Shown: positions 11,110 to 20,627 of the stretch, piece after piece | Layout: each line of letters starts with the position of its first letter | Numbering within the stretch: position 1 is the first letter of the stretch | From: Chelatococcus composti | GTDB lineage: Bacteria > Pseudomonadota > Alphaproteobacteria > Rhizobiales > Beijerinckiaceae | Assembly (NCBI RefSeq): GCF_014201415.1 | Contig: NZ_JACHEH010000001.1 | Coordinates: 606,184-670,183, forward strand | Reading direction: 5' to 3' | Length of the DNA: 64,000 nucleotides | Program-made: the position numbers and the translations under genes | The notes under the pieces: model-generated | What the model was told of the DNA's origin: nothing | Database searches by the model: none | Seen by the model: only the letters and a program-made list of their open reading frames with translations

Positions 11110-12321
11110 ATGGCGTTGACGCCGGTCGCCGACGCGCTCGCCGGCATCCTCGCCGGCGCGAGCCCCATCCGCGAGCAGGAGACGGTGCCGCTGGACCGCG
11201 CCGAGGGCCGCACGCTCGCCGCCGACGTCGCCGCGCTGCGCACGCAGCCGCCCTTCCCCGCCTCGGCCATGGACGGCTTTGCGGTGCGCGCGGCAGATGT
11301 CGCCACCGTTCCGGCACGCCTTGCCCTGATCGGCACCAGTGCAGCCGGCCATGCCTTCACCGGCACGGTGGGGCCCGGCCAGTGCGTGCGCATCTTCACC
11401 GGCGCGCCCGTGCCGGCCGGCGCCGATGCGATCCTGATCCAGGAAAATGCCCGCGCCGAGGGCAACATGGTCGAAGCCCTGTCCCCCGTGACCGCGGGGC
11501 GCTTCGTGCGCCAGGCGGGGCTCGACTTCCGCGAGGGCGAGGTGCTGCTGCGCGCGGGCCGCCGGCTCGGCCCCTCGGCAGTGGCGCTTGCTGCGGCGAT
11601 GGGCCATGCCACTTTGCCGGTGGTGCGCCGGCCGCGGGTCGCCATTCTCGCCACGGGCGACGAGCTCGTCCGTCCGGGCGAGCCGACGGGACCAGACCAG
11701 ATCGTCGCCTCCAACACCTATGCCGTCGCGGCCATAGCCGAACGGGCCGGCGCCGAGGCCCTCGACCTCGGCATCGCGCGCGACGACCTTCCGGCGCTCA
11801 CCGCGGCGATTGACGCGGCCAGGGATGCCGGGGCGGACGTGCTCGTGACACTCGGCGGCGCTTCAGTGGGCGACCACGATCTCGTCCAGCGCGCCCTCGC
11901 CGCGCGCGGATGGGAACTCGGCTTCTGGCGCATCGCCATGCGGCCGGGAAAGCCCCTGATGCACGGGCGACTGGGAGCCATGACGGTGCTCGGCCTGCCG
12001 GGTAATCCCGTCTCCAGCATCGTGTGCTCGCTCATCTTCCTCGTGCCGCTCGTGCGGGCCCTGAGCGGCGATCCCGATGCGGGCGCGGTTGCGACGCAGC
12101 CCGCCCGGCTCGGCGTCGACCTGCCGGCCAACGACGAGCGGCAGGATTATCTGCGCGCCCGCCTCACGGCGGGCGAAGACGGCACGCTCGTTGCCACCCC
12201 CTTCCCGCGCCAGGACAGCTCCATGCTGCGCCTCATGGCAGAGGCCGAGGCCCTCGTCGTGCGAGCGCCCCACGCCCCCGCCGCGCGCGCGGGCGACCCC
12301 TGCCGCATCATCCGCCTCTGA
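11110..12321 (+). CDS. moeA: Molybdopterin molybdenumtransferase
   Basis: Inserts molybdate into adenylylated molybdopterin in the last stage of cofactor synthesis. The 403-residue protein has the linker domain with PFPASAMDGFAV, the MogA-like domain with ATGDELV and GGASVGDHDLV, RPGKPLMHG, and GLPGNPVSS before the C-terminal barrel. It starts 9 bp after moaC with GGAGG just upstream and is the last gene before the lexA promoter. Confidence 0.97.
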   Translation: MALTPVADALAGILAGASPIREQETVPLDRAEGRTLAADVAALRTQPPFPASAMDGFAVRAADVATVPARLALIGTSAAGHAFTGTVGPGQCVRIFTGAPVPAGADAILIQENARAEGNMVEALSPVTAGRFVRQAGLDFREGEVLLRAGRRLGPSAVALAAAMGHATLPVVRRPRVAILATGDELVRPGEPTGPDQIVASNTYAVAAIAERAGAEALDLGIARDDLPALTAAIDAARDAGADVLVTLGGASVGDHDLVQRALAARGWELGFWRIAMRPGKPLMHGRLGAMTVLGLPGNPVSSIVCSLIFLVPLVRALSGDPDAGAVATQPARLGVDLPANDERQDYLRARLTAGEDGTLVATPFPRQDSSMLRLMAEAEALVVRAPHAPAARAGDPCRIIRL

Positions 12322-12347
12322 CGCCCTCCCCGCCGCAGAAACTTGCG

Positions 12348-12362
12348 GAACACACCGGGAAC
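12348..12362 (-). promoter_or_regulatory. LexA (SOS) box of lexA, exact match
   Basis: GAAC-acaccgg-GAAC, which on the other strand reads GTTC-N7-GTTC, the LexA operator of alphaproteobacteria. It lies 75 bp upstream of the lexA start codon and 26 bp past moeA. Its position fits autoregulation of lexA. Confidence 0.85.
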
Positions 12363-12371
12363 GTTTAATCT

Positions 12372-12386
12372 GTTCATGATTTGTTT
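12372..12386 (+). promoter_or_regulatory. Second, imperfect LexA box of lexA
   Basis: GTTC-atgattt-GTTT, one base off the GTTC-N7-GTTC operator, centred 24 bp from the exact box and 51 bp upstream of the lexA ATG. Two operators in tandem are usual upstream of autoregulated lexA genes. The one-base departure makes this site less certain than the first. Confidence 0.55.
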
Positions 12387-12437
12387 TCGACTCGCTGCGA
12401 TGATGCGATTCGACGAGGGGGAGCGGGATCGTCGGCC

Positions 12438-13133
12438 ATGTTGACGCGCAAACAGCACGAACTCCTGCGTTTCATCCACGAACGCCTGCGTGAGACCGGT
12501 GTGCCGCCGTCCTTCGACGAGATGAAGGAGGCGCTCGACCTCAAGTCGAAGTCTGGCATCCACCGGCTCATCGTGGCGTTGGAGGAGCGCGGCTTCATCC
12601 GCCGGCTGCCGAACCGCGCCCGCGCGCTGGAGGTGGTGCGCCTGCCGGAGGGCGTCGCGACGTCGCGCGGACGCTTCAGCCCCAGCGTGGTCGAGGGCGG
12701 ACTCGGCAAGGTGCGCGCGCCCGCGCCGCAGGCCGTGGAACCGGCAGTACAGACGGTGGCGATCCCCGTCATGGGCCGGATCGCGGCGGGCACGCCCATT
12801 TCCGCCATCCAGCACCGCAGCCATACCGTGTCCCTCCCCCCGGACATGCTGGGCAGCGGCGAGCATTTTGCGCTCGAGGTGCGCGGCGATTCGATGATCG
12901 AGGCCGGCATTCTCGATGGCGACACGGTCATCATACGCAAGCAGGACACGGCCGACACGGGCGACATCGTCGTGGCCCTGATCGACGACGAGGAGGCGAC
13001 GCTGAAGCGCCTGCGGCGCCGTGGCTCGTCCATCGCGCTGGAGGCGGCGAACCCGGCCTACGAGACGCGCGTCCTCGGCCCGGACCGGGTGCGCATCCAG
13101 GGCAAGCTGGTCAGTCTGCTGCGTCGCTACTGA
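12438..13133 (+). CDS. lexA: SOS-response repressor LexA
   Basis: Represses DNA-damage genes and cleaves itself when RecA is activated. The 231-residue protein has a winged helix-turn-helix at about 1-65 ([33 protein letters not shown]). The S24 autoprotease domain follows, with the Ala117-Gly118 cleavage site (GRIAAGTP), nucleophile Ser152 (GDSM) and Lys190. The ATG at 12438 is chosen because it begins the conserved N-terminus; an upstream in-frame start at 12381 would sit on the second LexA box. Two LexA boxes precede it. Its last 23 bp overlap the 3' end of convergent comEC. Confidence 0.98.
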   Translation: MLTRKQHELLRFIHERLRETGVPPSFDEMKEALDLKSKSGIHRLIVALEERGFIRRLPNRARALEVVRLPEGVATSRGRFSPSVVEGGLGKVRAPAPQAVEPAVQTVAIPVMGRIAAGTPISAIQHRSHTVSLPPDMLGSGEHFALEVRGDSMIEAGILDGDTVIIRKQDTADTGDIVVALIDDEEATLKRLRRRGSSIALEAANPAYETRVLGPDRVRIQGKLVSLLRRY

Positions 13134-15393
13134 CGACCGTTTCCTCGTCTTCGTCCCTCCCGTCCGACACCGGCGGCGGCCGGCTGTGCGCGGCCGCGGT
13201 CGCCGGCCGCGGCAGGCTCGGGAGTGCCGGCATCCAGGCACGGCGCTCGCCGGCCGGCAATTGCCCGATGAGACGGTCCTCGCCGTCCTTTCCGAGAACG
13301 ATGGCCATCGCCCCGTTCTCGCGCAGCCTCGCCCGGTCGATCACCAGCGGCGCCGCACAGCCGGGCGGCACGGAGAGGGCGGTGACGAGAATGTCGGCCC
13401 GCGCGCAATCCTCGACAAAGGCCGGCGGCCGGCGCACCAGGGCGACCATGCGCCCATCGACCGTACGGGCGGTGCAGCCGTCACGGTCGCAGAGGACGCC
13501 GTCCGTGAGGCTCCCATCGTCCGGCCGCCGCGCATCGCCGTCGGCGCGCAGCCACTGCTCGACGACGAAAGCCGGGGCGCGACCGAGAAACGCCAGCCGC
13601 CCCTCCGGCCCCCGCACGGCGACGCTCGTGCCGTTGCGGTCGATGTAAATGTCCGGCCGGGCCGCCCCCGCCGCGACGGCGAGGGCCGTTGCGGCCGGCA
13701 CGGCCGCCAGCCAGCGCAGAGGCGACACGCAGATGGTCAGCACGAGAAGCGCCAGCGAGAACAGGATGAGCGCGCCGGCGGGAAAGGCCGGCACGGCCAC
13801 TACTGACAGGCTCCACTCCTGCATGGCGCGGGAGACCGCGAGCACGACGGCAGCCCCCTGCCCCGCCAGCCACCACATCGGTGCATCGAGGCCGAAGGGA
13901 TTGAGCAGCATGCCGAGCACCGCAGCCGGCATGACGACGAAGGAGACGAAGGGCAGCGCGACCGCGTTGCCGAAGACGCTGAGCGGCATCGCCGTCTGGA
14001 AGTGATAGGCGCCATAGGCACCCGTCGCCAGCGAGGCGACCAGGGTGGTGACGACGAGGGCGACGGTCCACCGCCGGGCCTGGCGCAGGGCGCGCGACAC
14101 GGGGCCGGACGGCGGCTCTCGCCCGCCGTGCCGTCCTGCCTGCCATTCCGCCAGCGCCACGAGGCAGGCCACGGCCGAGAATGACATCTGGAAGCTGGGG
14201 CCGAGCACCGCCTCGGGCTCCAGGGCGAGGCACAGGATGGCGGCGAAGGCGAGATTGCGCATCGACAGCGCCGGCCGGTCGGCGAGGATCGCCCCCAGCA
14301 TGATGAGCGTCATCACCAGGGCGCGCTGGGTGGCAACGTCCGCGCCGGAGAACAGGCAATAGCCGCTCGCCCCCGCCATGGCCGCTGCCGCCGCGATCTT
14401 CTTGATCGGCCAGGTGAGGGCCGCGGCCGGAAAGAGTGCGAGGATCGCGCGCCCGGACCAGAACACCGTGCCGGCCGCCAGCGCCATGTGCAGGCCGGAA
14501 ATGGACACGATGTGGTAGAGGCCGGCGGCGCGCAGGGCTTCGTTGGTTTCTTCCGTGATGAGGCCGCGCTTGCCGGTGACGAGCGCGGCCAGGACCGCTC
14601 CCGCCTGCCCGCCCGCCGCGGCGGCAATGCGCGCCGTCAGCGCATTGCGCGCCTCGTCGAGCCTGGCGGCGAGGGCGAGGCGCCAATCCGGCTCGCGCGG
14701 AGGCGCGGCGACCTCCACGGGCCCTACCAGCGAGCCCACGGCCCCGATGCCGCGGAAGAAGGCATCGCGCGTGAAGTCGTAGCCGCCGGGCCAGGCCGCG
14801 CCGGGCGGCGGCATCAGCCGGGCGGTGGCCTTGACGAATTCGCCCGCGCGCAGCCGCAGCGGCTCGCGCGCCGATACGCGCACCCGCGCCGGGCGCTCTG
14901 CACTGCCGAGAGCGCCGAGCGTCTCGACGCGCAGGACCATCCGCGGCCCCTGCGGCCTCTCCTCCACGCTCTCGACGAAGCCGGTGAGCGGGGCAATCAT
15001 CGCTTGGGCGAGGACGGGCGCCTCCACCCGCGCCGTCCGCACTGCGCCCGCGAGGAACCCTGCAAAGAGAAAGGCGGCGGCCACGGCCGTGACGAAGGCC
15101 GCATAGCCGCGCACGAGGGCTGCGAGTCCGGCCGCGATGGCGAGGCCGGCGACGGGCGCCCATATCATGGGCTCACGGTCGGCCGCGAAATACAGCAGGA
15201 CGCCGACGCCGAAGCTCACTGCCGCCCACGGGAAGAGGCGCCGATGTGTAGCCTCCTCGTCGAGGCACCGCAGGAGAAAGGCGCCGAATTCGGCCCGCGA
15301 GAGGGCTGCCGCCAGCCCGGCGCCGCTCCGGCCCGCCACGTGATCGAGCACGGCAGCATCAGCGCGGATCTGGCGGGAACCTTCCGGCGACAT
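13111..15393 (-). CDS. comEC: ComEC/Rec2-family membrane protein (DNA uptake channel)
   Basis: A 760-residue polytopic protein. The N-terminus has a few membrane helices and a DUF4131-like domain (about 40-220). The Competence domain (about 260-520) follows, with [39 protein letters not shown] and an amphipathic channel region. The C-terminal part (about 560-760) corresponds to the ComEC metallo-beta-lactamase-like domain but lacks a HxHxDH motif, so a nuclease role is doubtful, as in many rhizobial homologues. Known members carry single-stranded DNA across the inner membrane. It converges on lexA with a 23-bp overlap. The exact start is uncertain because the ribosome site at 15393 is weak. 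Confidence 0.88.
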   Translation of the reverse strand: MSPEGSRQIRADAAVLDHVAGRSGAGLAAALSRAEFGAFLLRCLDEEATHRRLFPWAAVSFGVGVLLYFAADREPMIWAPVAGLAIAAGLAALVRGYAAFVTAVAAAFLFAGFLAGAVRTARVEAPVLAQAMIAPLTGFVESVEERPQGPRMVLRVETLGALGSAERPARVRVSAREPLRLRAGEFVKATARLMPPPGAAWPGGYDFTRDAFFRGIGAVGSLVGPVEVAAPPREPDWRLALAARLDEARNALTARIAAAAGGQAGAVLAALVTGKRGLITEETNEALRAAGLYHIVSISGLHMALAAGTVFWSGRAILALFPAAALTWPIKKIAAAAAMAGASGYCLFSGADVATQRALVMTLIMLGAILADRPALSMRNLAFAAILCLALEPEAVLGPSFQMSFSAVACLVALAEWQAGRHGGREPPSGPVSRALRQARRWTVALVVTTLVASLATGAYGAYHFQTAMPLSVFGNAVALPFVSFVVMPAAVLGMLLNPFGLDAPMWWLAGQGAAVVLAVSRAMQEWSLSVVAVPAFPAGALILFSLALLVLTICVSPLRWLAAVPAATALAVAAGAARPDIYIDRNGTSVAVRGPEGRLAFLGRAPAFVVEQWLRADGDARRPDDGSLTDGVLCDRDGCTARTVDGRMVALVRRPPAFVEDCARADILVTALSVPPGCAAPLVIDRARLRENGAMAIVLGKDGEDRLIGQLPAGERRAWMPALPSLPRPATAAAHSRPPPVSDGRDEDEETVVSSDAAD

Positions 15394-15553
15394 GCGGCGT
15401 GAGGAATTCCTTACCTTCGGCGACGGGTCATGCTACACGAGCGCCCGCCGCATTGAACCATCAAGTAGCCGGATTTTGCGAGCAGCAGAGGCGCGGTCCG
15501 CGGCACGCGCGCAACGATTCGTCACCGCCACTTTCCGAGAGTTCCGAACATCC

Positions 15554-16975
15554 ATGTCAGGCACGGTCGTCACCCGCTTTGCGCCATCGCCCACTGGCTT
15601 CCTCCACATCGGCGGCGCCCGCACGGCCCTGTTCAACTGGCTCTTTGCCCGCCACCACGGCGGCAAGATGCTGCTGCGCATCGAGGATACCGACCGGGAA
15701 CGCTCCACCGAGGCCGCCATCCAGGCGATCCTCGACGGTCTGACCTGGCTCGGCCTCCACTGGGACGGCGAGGTCGTGCATCAGTTCGCACGCGCCGAGC
15801 GCCACCGCGAGGTGGCGCAGGAGCTGCTGCGGCAGGGCAAGGCCTACTACTGCTATGCCACGCCCGAGGAGCTCGAGGAGATGCGCGAGCTCGCCCGCAA
15901 GGAAGGGCGCCCGATGCGCTATGACGGGCGCTGGCGTGACCGCGACCCCTCGGAGGCGCCTCCCGGCGTCAAGCCCGTGGTGCGGCTCAAGGCGCCGCAG
16001 ACCGGCGAGACAGTGGTCGACGACCAGGTCCAGGGCCGCGTGACGTGGCAGAACAAGGACCTCGACGACCTGGTGCTGCTGCGCTCGGACGGCACGCCGA
16101 CCTACATGCTTGCCGTCGTCGTCGACGACCACGACATGGGCGTCACCCACATCATCCGCGGAGACGACCATCTGACGAACGCGGCACGCCAGACCCAGAT
16201 CTACCAGGCGCTCGGCTGGCCGGTGCCTGTCATGGCGCACATCCCCCTCATCCACGGGCCGGACGGCGCCAAACTGTCCAAGCGCCACGGGGCGCTCGGC
16301 ATCGACGCCTACCGGTCTATGGGCTACCTGCCCGCCGCCCTGCGGAACTATCTCGTGCGCCTCGGCTGGAGCCACGGCGACCAGGAGATCTTCACCACCG
16401 AGGAGATGATCGCGGCCTTCAACCTCTCCAGCATCGGCCGCTCGCCTGCGCGTTTCGATTTCGCCAAGCTCGAGAACCTCAACGGCCACTACATGCGGCT
16501 TGCGTCCGACGAGGAGCTCGTTCAGGCGATCGAGGCCCTGCTGCCGGAGATTGGCCCGGCCCGCGGCCTCGGCACCTCGCTGGAGCCGGAGCTGCGCCGG
16601 AAACTCCTCGCCGCCATGCCCGGCCTCAAGGAGCGTGCCAAGACGCTGATCGAGCTCATCGACAGCGCCTCCTATCTCTACGCGTCGCGACCGCTGCAGC
16701 TCGACGACAAGGCACGGGCTATCCTCGACGACGCTGCCCGGCAGCGGCTCAGACCGGTGCTCAGCCGCCTCGAGGCGCTCAAGAGCTGGACGCCCGCCGA
16801 GACCGAAGCCGCCGTGCGCGCGGCGGCCGAGGAGGCCGGCATCAAGCTGGGCCTCATCGCCCAGCCCCTGCGCGCGGCCCTGACGGGACGCTCCACCTCG
16901 CCCGGCCTGTTCGACGTCATGGACGTGCTCGGCCGCGAGGAATGCCTGGCGCGCCTGCGTGACCAGGTTCGCTAA
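15554..16975 (+). CDS. gltX: Glutamyl-tRNA synthetase
   Basis: Charges tRNA-Glu (and possibly tRNA-Gln in organisms using the amidotransferase route). The 473-residue class I synthetase has the HIGH-type motif in [19 protein letters not shown] near residue 10 and the KMSKS-type motif KLSKRHG near 244. The anticodon-binding helical domain makes up the C-terminal 150 residues. The ATG at 15554 gives the standard N-terminus [15 protein letters not shown]. It is divergent from comEC with 160 bp between start codons. Confidence 0.97.
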   Translation: MSGTVVTRFAPSPTGFLHIGGARTALFNWLFARHHGGKMLLRIEDTDRERSTEAAIQAILDGLTWLGLHWDGEVVHQFARAERHREVAQELLRQGKAYYCYATPEELEEMRELARKEGRPMRYDGRWRDRDPSEAPPGVKPVVRLKAPQTGETVVDDQVQGRVTWQNKDLDDLVLLRSDGTPTYMLAVVVDDHDMGVTHIIRGDDHLTNAARQTQIYQALGWPVPVMAHIPLIHGPDGAKLSKRHGALGIDAYRSMGYLPAALRNYLVRLGWSHGDQEIFTTEEMIAAFNLSSIGRSPARFDFAKLENLNGHYMRLASDEELVQAIEALLPEIGPARGLGTSLEPELRRKLLAAMPGLKERAKTLIELIDSASYLYASRPLQLDDKARAILDDAARQRLRPVLSRLEALKSWTPAETEAAVRAAAEEAGIKLGLIAQPLRAALTGRSTSPGLFDVMDVLGREECLARLRDQVR

Positions 16976-16997
16976 AGTTGCAGCGAGCAGTTGATGC

Positions 16998-17032
16998 GGC
17001 GCCGCAACCCTTTAACGCAGGGTTGCGGCGCC
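16998..17032 (+). terminator. Long perfect stem-loop between gltX and gltA
   Basis: A 13-bp perfect inverted repeat, GGCGCCGCAACCC and GGGTTGCGGCGCC, with a 9-nt loop (TTTAACGCA). A further ATGC/GCAT pairing beyond a one-base bulge lengthens the stem. It lies 22 bp after the gltX stop. No T-tract follows on either strand, so it may be a factor-dependent terminator, an mRNA 3' stabiliser, or an operator-like palindrome for gltA rather than a classical terminator. Confidence 0.5.
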
Positions 17033-17231
17033 GGCATTGTCTCCGGCCAAGTCCCGCGTCCGCCGCTGCTTGAACGCATGCCGCGAATGCGATACGCAGG
17101 CCACGATCTTATCTCGATCGGATCGGAAACCGCGGGACGGCGGAACGGAAAGGCAAGCAAGCCAAAGGGGTCATGCCCCTGCCGATGAGCCGTTGTCCTG
17201 TGCGCTTTACCCGAAGAAAGGGGATACATCC

Positions 17232-18524
17232 ATGAGCGCAGGAACGGGCACGTTCTCCATCGGCGGCAAGACGATCGAACTTGCCGTGCGAGAGGGAACG
17301 ATGGGGCCGAGCGTGGTTGACATCGCGCCGCTCTATAAGAATGCCGGGATGTTCACTTACGATCCGGGGTTCACATCGACCGCAAGCTGCGAATCCAAGA
17401 TCACGTACATCGATGGCGAGCAGGGCGTGCTGCTCTATCGTGGTTACCCGATCGAGCAGCTCGCGGAGCACGGCGACTTCTTAGAGACCTGCTACCTCCT
17501 CCTCTACGGTGAGCTGCCGACGGCGAGCCAGAAAGCCGACTTCGACTACCGCGTGACGCGCCACACGATGGTGCACGAGCAGATGACGCGGTTCTTCCAG
17601 GGCTTCCGCCGCGATGCCCATCCGATGGCGATCCTCGTCGCCTCCGTCGGCGCCCTCTCCGCCTTCTATCACGACTCCACTGACATCTCCGATCCGCAGC
17701 AGCGCATGATCGCCTCCATGCGCATGATCGCGAAGGTGCCGACGCTGGCCGCAATGGCGTACAAGTACTCCATCGGCCAGCCGTTCATGTACCCGCGGAA
17801 CGACCTCGACTACACGTCGAACTTCCTGCACATGTGCTTCGCCGTGCCGTGCGAGGAGTACAAGCCGAACCCGGTGCTGGCGAGGGCGATGGACCGCATC
17901 TTCATCCTGCATGCGGACCACGAGCAGAACGCCTCCACGTCGACGGTGCGCCTCGCCGGTTCCTCCGGCGCCAACCCCTTCGCCTGCATCGCCGCGGGCG
18001 TTGCCTGCCTGTGGGGCCCGGCACACGGCGGCGCCAACGAGGCGGCGCTCAAGATGCTGGAAGAGATCGGCACGCCCGAGCGTATCCCCCAGTTCATCGC
18101 CCGGGCGAAGGACAAGAACGATCCCTTCCGTCTCATGGGCTTCGGCCACCGGGTCTACAAGAACTATGACCCGCGGGCGAAGATCATGCAGCGCACCACG
18201 CACGAGGTGCTCAATGAGCTCGGCATCAAGGACGACCCGCTGCTCGAGGTCGCCATGGAGCTCGAGCGCATCGCCCTCAGCGACGAGTACTTCATCGAGA
18301 AGAAGCTGTACCCGAACATCGACTTCTACTCCGGCATCACGCTGAAGGCGATGGGCTTCCCCACCTCCATGTTCACGGTGCTGTTCGCACTGGCGCGCAC
18401 CGTCGGCTGGATCGCCCAGTGGAAGGAAATGATCGAGGATCCGTCCCAGAAGATCGGCCGTCCGCGCCAGCTCTACACGGGTTCGCCGCGTCGCGACTAC
18501 GTTCCGATCGCCCAGCGCTCCTGA
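17232..18524 (+). CDS. gltA: Citrate synthase (type II)
   Basis: Condenses oxaloacetate with acetyl-CoA to citrate, entry to the TCA cycle. The 430-residue protein is the hexameric type II form, with an N-terminal beta region ([18 protein letters not shown]) and catalytic segments [10 protein letters not shown] and [15 protein letters not shown]. The ATG at 17232 has AAGGGGAT 10 bp upstream, a strong ribosome site; a longer reading from 17037 adds unrelated residues. It has its own upstream region (256 bp, with the stem-loop) and a strong terminator downstream. Confidence 0.98.
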   Translation: MSAGTGTFSIGGKTIELAVREGTMGPSVVDIAPLYKNAGMFTYDPGFTSTASCESKITYIDGEQGVLLYRGYPIEQLAEHGDFLETCYLLLYGELPTASQKADFDYRVTRHTMVHEQMTRFFQGFRRDAHPMAILVASVGALSAFYHDSTDISDPQQRMIASMRMIAKVPTLAAMAYKYSIGQPFMYPRNDLDYTSNFLHMCFAVPCEEYKPNPVLARAMDRIFILHADHEQNASTSTVRLAGSSGANPFACIAAGVACLWGPAHGGANEAALKMLEEIGTPERIPQFIARAKDKNDPFRLMGFGHRVYKNYDPRAKIMQRTTHEVLNELGIKDDPLLEVAMELERIALSDEYFIEKKLYPNIDFYSGITLKAMGFPTSMFTVLFALARTVGWIAQWKEMIEDPSQKIGRPRQLYTGSPRRDYVPIAQRS

Positions 18525-18540
18525 GCGGATCGACCAAACG

Positions 18541-18566
18541 AAAGGGCCCCTCGCGGGGCCCTTTTC
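18541..18566 (+). terminator. Bidirectional intrinsic terminator between gltA and lpxB
   Basis: AAAGGGCCCC and GGGGCCCTTT with a 4-nt loop (TCGC), followed by TTTTC on the plus strand and by TTTCGTTT on the minus strand. It lies 17 bp after gltA and 42 bp beyond the convergent lpxB stop, so it can serve both genes. Confidence 0.9.
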
Positions 18567-18607
18567 TATGCACTGCCGCGCCTGAATCCCGGCCGCCAGG
18601 CGGCCAG

Positions 18608-19768
18608 TCAGCGGCCCGCCACGGAAAGCACGATGCGCGCGGCACGCTCGCTCGGTTCCTCGTCGCCGATGCGCATCGCCTCGTCGAGGCGCGCAAGTGC
18701 GGCAAGCTGGGCCCGCCTCTCCGGCCCCTCCTCAATCAATGGTGCCAGCGTGGCGGCGAGCTTGTCGGGCGTGCAGTCCCACTGCAGGCGCTCGGGAATG
18801 GCATTCTCGCCGAGGATGAGGTTGGCGAGCGTGATGGTGGACACGGTGAGGAAGTGGCGCACCTGCGACTCGAGCCACCCCACCTTGTAGGCCACCACCA
18901 TGGGGACGCCGGACAGCGCAAGCTCGAGCGTGACAGTGCCCGAAGCGGCGAGCGCCGCATGGGCGCTGCGGAAAGCCGCGAACTTTGCCTCGCCGCCGTG
19001 AAGGATCTGCGGTTTCACCGGCCAGGTGGCGACCGCGGCCTCGACCTCCGCTGCCAGATGTGGCACGGCCGGCAGCAGCCAGCGCAGGGGCCGCCGGCTC
19101 GCCGCCTCGACGAGCGGAAGCGTCTCCCGAAAGACCGGCAGCAGACGGGACACTTCCGATCGGCGGCTGCCCGGCAGCACGAGGACGGTGGCCGGTCCTC
19201 CCCCTGCAAGCGGCGGACGCTCGCCATGCGCGGGGCGCAGCTCGCCCAGGCGCTCAATGAGCGGATGGCCGACATAGGTGCAGGCCGGGCCGCCGAGGCG
19301 CTGGTGCGCCGCCGGCTCGAAGGGGAGCAGCGCCAGCACGTGATCGACATAGCCGCGCATCCTGCGCGCGCGGCCGGGACGCCAGGCCCAGACGCTGGGG
19401 CTGACATAGTCCACCACCGGCAGGTCCGGCAGGCGCCGGCGCACCCGCTTGGCCACTGCATGGGTGAAATCGGGGCTGTCGATGATGACAAGAATGTCCG
19501 GCTTCGCCGCCACGACGGCATCGACCGTGCGATGCACCCGGTCGATGATGGTGGGCAGGCGGCCGATGACAGCGGTGAAGCCCATTACGGCGATATCGTC
19601 GAGCGGGAAGAGGCTCGTCAGCCCCTCCGCCTGCATCGCATGACCGCCGACGCCGGAAAAGCGGACATCCGGACACTGGGCCCGCAGCGAGCGCATGAGC
19701 TTGAAGCCGAGCTGGTCGCCCGACTCTTCCCCGGCGACGATGAAGACGTGCAATCCGCCCTCCAGCAT
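18608..19768 (-). CDS. lpxB: Lipid-A-disaccharide synthase
   Basis: Joins UDP-2,3-diacylglucosamine to lipid X to form the lipid A disaccharide at the inner membrane. The 386-residue GT19 glycosyltransferase has VAGEESGDQLG near the N-terminus, FSGVGGHAMQAEG, VDYVSPSVWAWRPGRA and VGHPLIERLGE. The first codon overlaps the lpxI stop by 1 nt (19768), so the two are coupled. It is the last gene of the lpxD-fabZ-lpxA-lpxI-lpxB run. Confidence 0.97.
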   Translation of the reverse strand: MLEGGLHVFIVAGEESGDQLGFKLMRSLRAQCPDVRFSGVGGHAMQAEGLTSLFPLDDIAVMGFTAVIGRLPTIIDRVHRTVDAVVAAKPDILVIIDSPDFTHAVAKRVRRRLPDLPVVDYVSPSVWAWRPGRARRMRGYVDHVLALLPFEPAAHQRLGGPACTYVGHPLIERLGELRPAHGERPPLAGGGPATVLVLPGSRRSEVSRLLPVFRETLPLVEAASRRPLRWLLPAVPHLAAEVEAAVATWPVKPQILHGGEAKFAAFRSAHAALAASGTVTLELALSGVPMVVAYKVGWLESQVRHFLTVSTITLANLILGENAIPERLQWDCTPDKLAATLAPLIEEGPERRAQLAALARLDEAMRIGDEEPSERAARIVLSVAGR

Positions 19769-20625
19769 CAGGTCTCGCCCCCCTCCGGCCGCCGCTCGAT
19801 GCCAAGCAGAAAGAGGCCGCGCCGGTCGGCCTCGGCGATGGTGGCGGATGTGTCGACGATCAGCGTCGTGCCGGCACCCACGGCGATTCCTGCGAGGCCG
19901 GCCCGCGCCGCGCAGACGACGGTGCGCGGGCCGATGGTCGGCAGGTCGACGCGCAGGTCCTGGCCGACCTTGGCCATCTTGACCAGGACGCCCCCGTGGA
20001 TGGCGCGCAGGCGCGAGCTGCGCCGCAGGCGCCGGGCGCGAGCCAACATTGCGTCGGTGCCCTCCGGCCCCTCGACGGCCACCACACGGCGCGCGGCGAC
20101 GACCACCGCCTGTCCCACGTCGAAGGGTGACAGCGCCTCGAGCACCCCCTGCCCGACCGCCGCCGCAGCGTGGTCCTGCTCGTCGGGCGCGATGGCGCCG
20201 AGAATGCCGGCGCCGGCCAGCAGCTCCGGCGCCAGCCGGTGGATGCCGCCCACCACGAGGCCGCGCTCCTCAAGAAGGCGGATGACGCCGGCGAGCAGCC
20301 CGTCATCCCCTGCCCCGAGAATGGCGGCGATCTCCTCCCGGTTCCTAAAGGCCGCCAGTGCCCCGGCGAAGGCCGAGGGCTTGGGCCGATGCACGGTGCC
20401 GACGAGCACCACCTCGGCCGGCGCCCAGGCTTCCAGCGTGGCGAAGATGCGCTTGTAGTCGAGGATATCGATGACCGCGTCGGCCTGGCGCGCCAGTGTC
20501 CACTCGGCGAAGCCGCGCAGGGCAAGGACGCGGACGGCACGCCCGCGGCGCAGCAGCGCGGCACGCAGCAGCCCCGGCAGGGCCCCGCCGCCGGCGAGCA
20601 GGGCGACCGGCGCGCCGTCAGCCAC
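19768..20625 (-). CDS. lpxI: UDP-2,3-diacylglucosamine pyrophosphatase LpxI
   Basis: Hydrolyses UDP-2,3-diacylglucosamine to lipid X, the job done by LpxH in enterics. The 285-residue protein is of the LpxI (formerly DUF1009) family: an N-terminal domain starting VALLAGGGALPGLLRAALL and a C-terminal domain with KMAKVGQDLRVDLPTIGPRTV and the closing GIAVGAGTTLIVD. The N-terminal glycine-rich turn and the position between lpxA and lpxB both support this. It starts 2 bp after lpxA and overlaps lpxB by 1 nt. Confidence 0.95.
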   Translation of the reverse strand: MADGAPVALLAGGGALPGLLRAALLRRGRAVRVLALRGFAEWTLARQADAVIDILDYKRIFATLEAWAPAEVVLVGTVHRPKPSAFAGALAAFRNREEIAAILGAGDDGLLAGVIRLLEERGLVVGGIHRLAPELLAGAGILGAIAPDEQDHAAAAVGQGVLEALSPFDVGQAVVVAARRVVAVEGPEGTDAMLARARRLRRSSRLRAIHGGVLVKMAKVGQDLRVDLPTIGPRTVVCAARAGLAGIAVGAGTTLIVDTSATIAEADRRGLFLLGIERRPEGGET

Positions 20626-20627
20626 AG

